The notes under the pieces: model-generated
Told to the model about the DNA's origin: nothing
The model's input: only the letters and a program-made list of their open reading frames with translations
Databases searched by the model: none
DNA from: Flavobacteriaceae bacterium
GTDB taxonomy: Bacteria > Bacteroidota > Bacteroidia > Flavobacteriales > Flavobacteriaceae
Direction: 5' to 3'
DNA length: 8,642 bases
Assembly (NCBI GenBank): GCA_949507465.1
Contig: CATEMS010000020.1
Span: 1 to 8,642 of the forward strand
Shown here: one piece after another, positions 7,040 to 8,642 of the stretch
Layout: every line of letters starts with the position of its first letter
Position numbering within the stretch: position 1 is the first letter of the stretch
Made by a program: the position numbers and the translations under genes

Positions 7040-7912
7040 ATGAACATTGCTATTCTTTCTCGAGCCCAACAATTATACTCTACACAACGCCTCTTAAAAG
7101 CTGGAGAGGTTCAAAATCATGATATAGAAATCATTGATCCTACCTACTGTAATTTAACCATCGTTAATAACAAAGCTGTTGTACAGTACCATGATCAAAT
7201 TATCGATGATCTTGATGCTATTATTCCTAGAATTGGCGCGTCAAACACCTACAGGGGCGCGTCAATTGTGAGGCATTTTGAAGCTATGGGCGTTTTTAGT
7301 ATCGCCTCCTCAAAAGGTATTGTTACCTCCAGAGATAAGTGGACTTGTTTTCAAATACTAGCACAAAAAGGCATTGCTATGCCTAAAACTACTTTGGGTT
7401 CATCCCCGTATTTGGATGTGTTTGTAAAAGATTTTGGAGATCATCCAATAATTATTAAAATTTTGGAGGGCACCCATGGCCAAGGTGTTATTTTATGCGA
7501 AAACTATAAAAATGCACTTACTACAGCTCAAACCCTGCAATCTGCAAAAGTAAAGTTTGTTATGCAAGAATTCATTGCAGAGGCGCAGGGCACTGATATA
7601 CGTGCCTTTGTGATTGATAGGCAAGTAGTGGCCGCCATCAAACGAACATCTAAAGATGGAGATTTTAGGTCTAACTTACATCAAGGTGGAAGTGCAAACA
7701 GCATACAGTTATCAAATACAGAAAAGCAAATAGCAGTTGCCGCAGCAAAAGCATTAAATTTAAGTGTCTGCGGTGTAGATATGTTGGCTTCAAAAAGAGG
7801 GCCTTTGGTCTTGGAAATTAATTCTACTCCTGGTCTAGAGGGTATTGAAACAGCTACAGGATTAAACATATCAGGAAAAATCATAACATTTATAGAACAG
7901 CAGAAAAAATAA
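7040..7912 (+). CDS. rimK: RimK-type alpha-L-glutamate ligase (ATP-grasp)
   Basis: An ATP-grasp enzyme of the RimK family. E. coli RimK adds glutamates to the C-terminus of ribosomal protein S6 and can also make poly-alpha-glutamate in vitro. The whole 290-residue protein aligns by eye with E. coli RimK. The start MNIAILSRAQ, with DAIIPRIGASNTYRGAS at 59-75, forms the N-terminal domain. Lys140 and EGTHGQGV at 143-150 fit the ATP-binding loop. QEFIAEAQGTDIR at 176-188, GDFRSNLHQGG at 207-217, Asp247, and Glu259 with Asn261 in LEINSTPGLEGIE (258-270) fit the metal and nucleotide site. The N-terminus matches E. coli, which supports the ATG at 7040. An aspartoacylase-like gene follows after 13 bases, so the two are probably one operon. 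The true acceptor here is not known: it may be S6, another protein or a small molecule. Confidence 0.94.
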   Translation: MNIAILSRAQQLYSTQRLLKAGEVQNHDIEIIDPTYCNLTIVNNKAVVQYHDQIIDDLDAIIPRIGASNTYRGASIVRHFEAMGVFSIASSKGIVTSRDKWTCFQILAQKGIAMPKTTLGSSPYLDVFVKDFGDHPIIIKILEGTHGQGVILCENYKNALTTAQTLQSAKVKFVMQEFIAEAQGTDIRAFVIDRQVVAAIKRTSKDGDFRSNLHQGGSANSIQLSNTEKQIAVAAAKALNLSVCGVDMLASKRGPLVLEINSTPGLEGIETATGLNISGKIITFIEQQKK

Positions 7913-7925
7913 TATATTTTCTTTT

Positions 7926-8642
7926 ATGGCACACAAAAACACAGACCTTGTCATACTTGGTGAAAAAATAGCTTTAGGAGAAAGTAAAACCATCAATTTT
8001 AGCTTTGCTAAACTCTATACTTCAAGCAAAGTAGAAATACCTGTTGTGATTCAGCGCAGCATAAAACCCGGGCCAACTCTACTGATTACCGCAGGTATTC
8101 ATGGAGACGAAATTAACGGTGTAGAAATTGTACGTCAAATTATTGCAAAAAAAATAAATATCCCATGTGTGGGGACAACCATATGCATTCCTATTTTAAA
8201 CACTTTTGGATTTTTAAATGCCGACAGAACTTTTCCTGATGGAAGAGATCTCAACAGGGTTTTTCCAGGTACTAAAACAGGTTCACTAGCGAGCAGAGTG
8301 GCTTATTATTTTACCAAAGAGATATTGCCTTTTGCAGATTATTGCCTTGATTTTCATACGGGAGGTGCTCAACGATTTAATGCCCCACAGATTCGTATCA
8401 TTCCCAAAAACCTTGAACTACTGAAGTTGGCGGCTGTATTCAATGCGCCCTTTACAGTATATGCCTCTAATATTTCAAAATCATACAGAGCAACCTGTCA
8501 TAAAATAGGGACTCCAATCTTGCTTTTTGAAGGAGGGAAATCACAAAGCAGCCATAAAAAAATTGTCACTCAAGGTGTAGAAGGAGTCATGCGCGTTTTA
8601 GAACATCTAGGAATGTTAAACCCGAGTATAAAAGCGCCCCAA
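7926..8642 (+). CDS. Succinylglutamate desuccinylase/aspartoacylase family protein (3' end cut by window edge)
   Basis: A zinc-dependent amide hydrolase of the AstE/ASPA branch of the M14 carboxypeptidase fold. Known relatives release amino acids from N-succinyl-glutamate or N-acetyl-aspartate. The first 239 residues are present. The zinc site is complete: His59 and Glu62 in AGIHGDEINGVE, and His144 in LDFHTGG. RDLNRVFPG at 107-115 is the family substrate-binding stretch (Arg107, Asn110, Arg111). Glu202 in LLFEGG fits the catalytic glutamate. What remains beyond the right edge should be mainly the C-terminal beta domain, since family members are often about 320-340 residues. The ATG at 7926 follows rimK by 13 bases with no Shine-Dalgarno; the first conserved beta-strand lies about 50 residues in, consistent with this start. 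None of the other arginine succinyltransferase (ast) genes is nearby, so classical AstE function is unlikely. The substrate is unknown. Confidence 0.9.
   Translation, partial: MAHKNTDLVILGEKIALGESKTINFSFAKLYTSSKVEIPVVIQRSIKPGPTLLITAGIHGDEINGVEIVRQIIAKKINIPCVGTTICIPILNTFGFLNADRTFPDGRDLNRVFPGTKTGSLASRVAYYFTKEILPFADYCLDFHTGGAQRFNAPQIRIIPKNLELLKLAAVFNAPFTVYASNISKSYRATCHKIGTPILLFEGGKSQSSHKKIVTQGVEGVMRVLEHLGMLNPSIKAPQ

Noticed and set aside
6874..7122. 82-codon plus-strand frame across the uvrC-rimK spacer.
   Set aside because: It overlaps both the start of uvrC and the conserved start of rimK in other frames and has no recognisable features.
7235..7265. Direct repeat GGCGCGTCAA, two copies 21 bases apart, inside rimK.
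   Set aside because: The spacing is exactly seven codons and both copies encode Gly-Ala-Ser in a stretch where E. coli RimK also repeats a similar tripeptide. Protein constraint explains it.
7926..8642. Naming the last gene astE.
   Set aside because: The family fits, but no other arginine succinyltransferase pathway gene is near and its partner is rimK, so the specific AstE activity cannot be supported.
1..8642. A defence, mobile or other clearly novel system.
   Set aside because: Every gene fits a known family, base composition looks even by eye, and there are no transposase, integrase, phage, toxin-antitoxin or CRISPR features.

Overview
The window looks like an ordinary chromosomal segment from a marine or soil member of the Flavobacteriaceae (Bacteroidetes). 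The reasons are AT-rich DNA, genes without clear Shine-Dalgarno sequences, a TonB-dependent receptor with an N-terminal carboxypeptidase-regulatory-like domain, a DUF3108 protein, a Bacteroidetes-style homogentisate dioxygenase, and one perfect TAnnTTTG -7 promoter element. I see no insertion sequence, phage gene, tRNA, rRNA, CRISPR array or other sign of recent transfer. Coding density is high and no gene-free stretch exceeds 175 bases.

Layout: six genes lie on the minus strand and are read from right to left. They are uvrC (6900-5089), homogentisate 1,2-dioxygenase (5010-3856), a DUF3108 exported protein (start most likely 3789, end 3019), tryptophan 2,3-dioxygenase (3011-2073), an M23/LytM-type lipoprotein peptidase (2080-830), and the first 218 codons of a TonB-dependent receptor (655 to the left edge). 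On the plus strand, divergent from uvrC across a 139-base spacer, are rimK (7040-7912) and, 13 bases later, an aspartoacylase/succinylglutamate desuccinylase-like metallo-enzyme that runs off the right edge.

How they work together: homogentisate dioxygenase opens the ring in Phe/Tyr breakdown, and tryptophan dioxygenase makes the first cut in Trp breakdown, so the middle block is an aromatic amino acid catabolism island. Two cell-envelope genes are tied into it: DUF3108 with 7 bases of spacing, and the M23 peptidase with an 8-base overlap. UvrC is the dual-incision nuclease of nucleotide excision repair and is probably only a neighbour. The rimK pair combines an enzyme that adds glutamate with a zinc enzyme of a family that hydrolyses N-acyl-amino-acid or peptide-like amide bonds.

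No clearly new system is visible. The points most worth a second look are the rimK/aspartoacylase-like pair, the replacement of the usual second His of the M23 HxH motif by Cys, and the linkage of envelope genes with aromatic dioxygenases.
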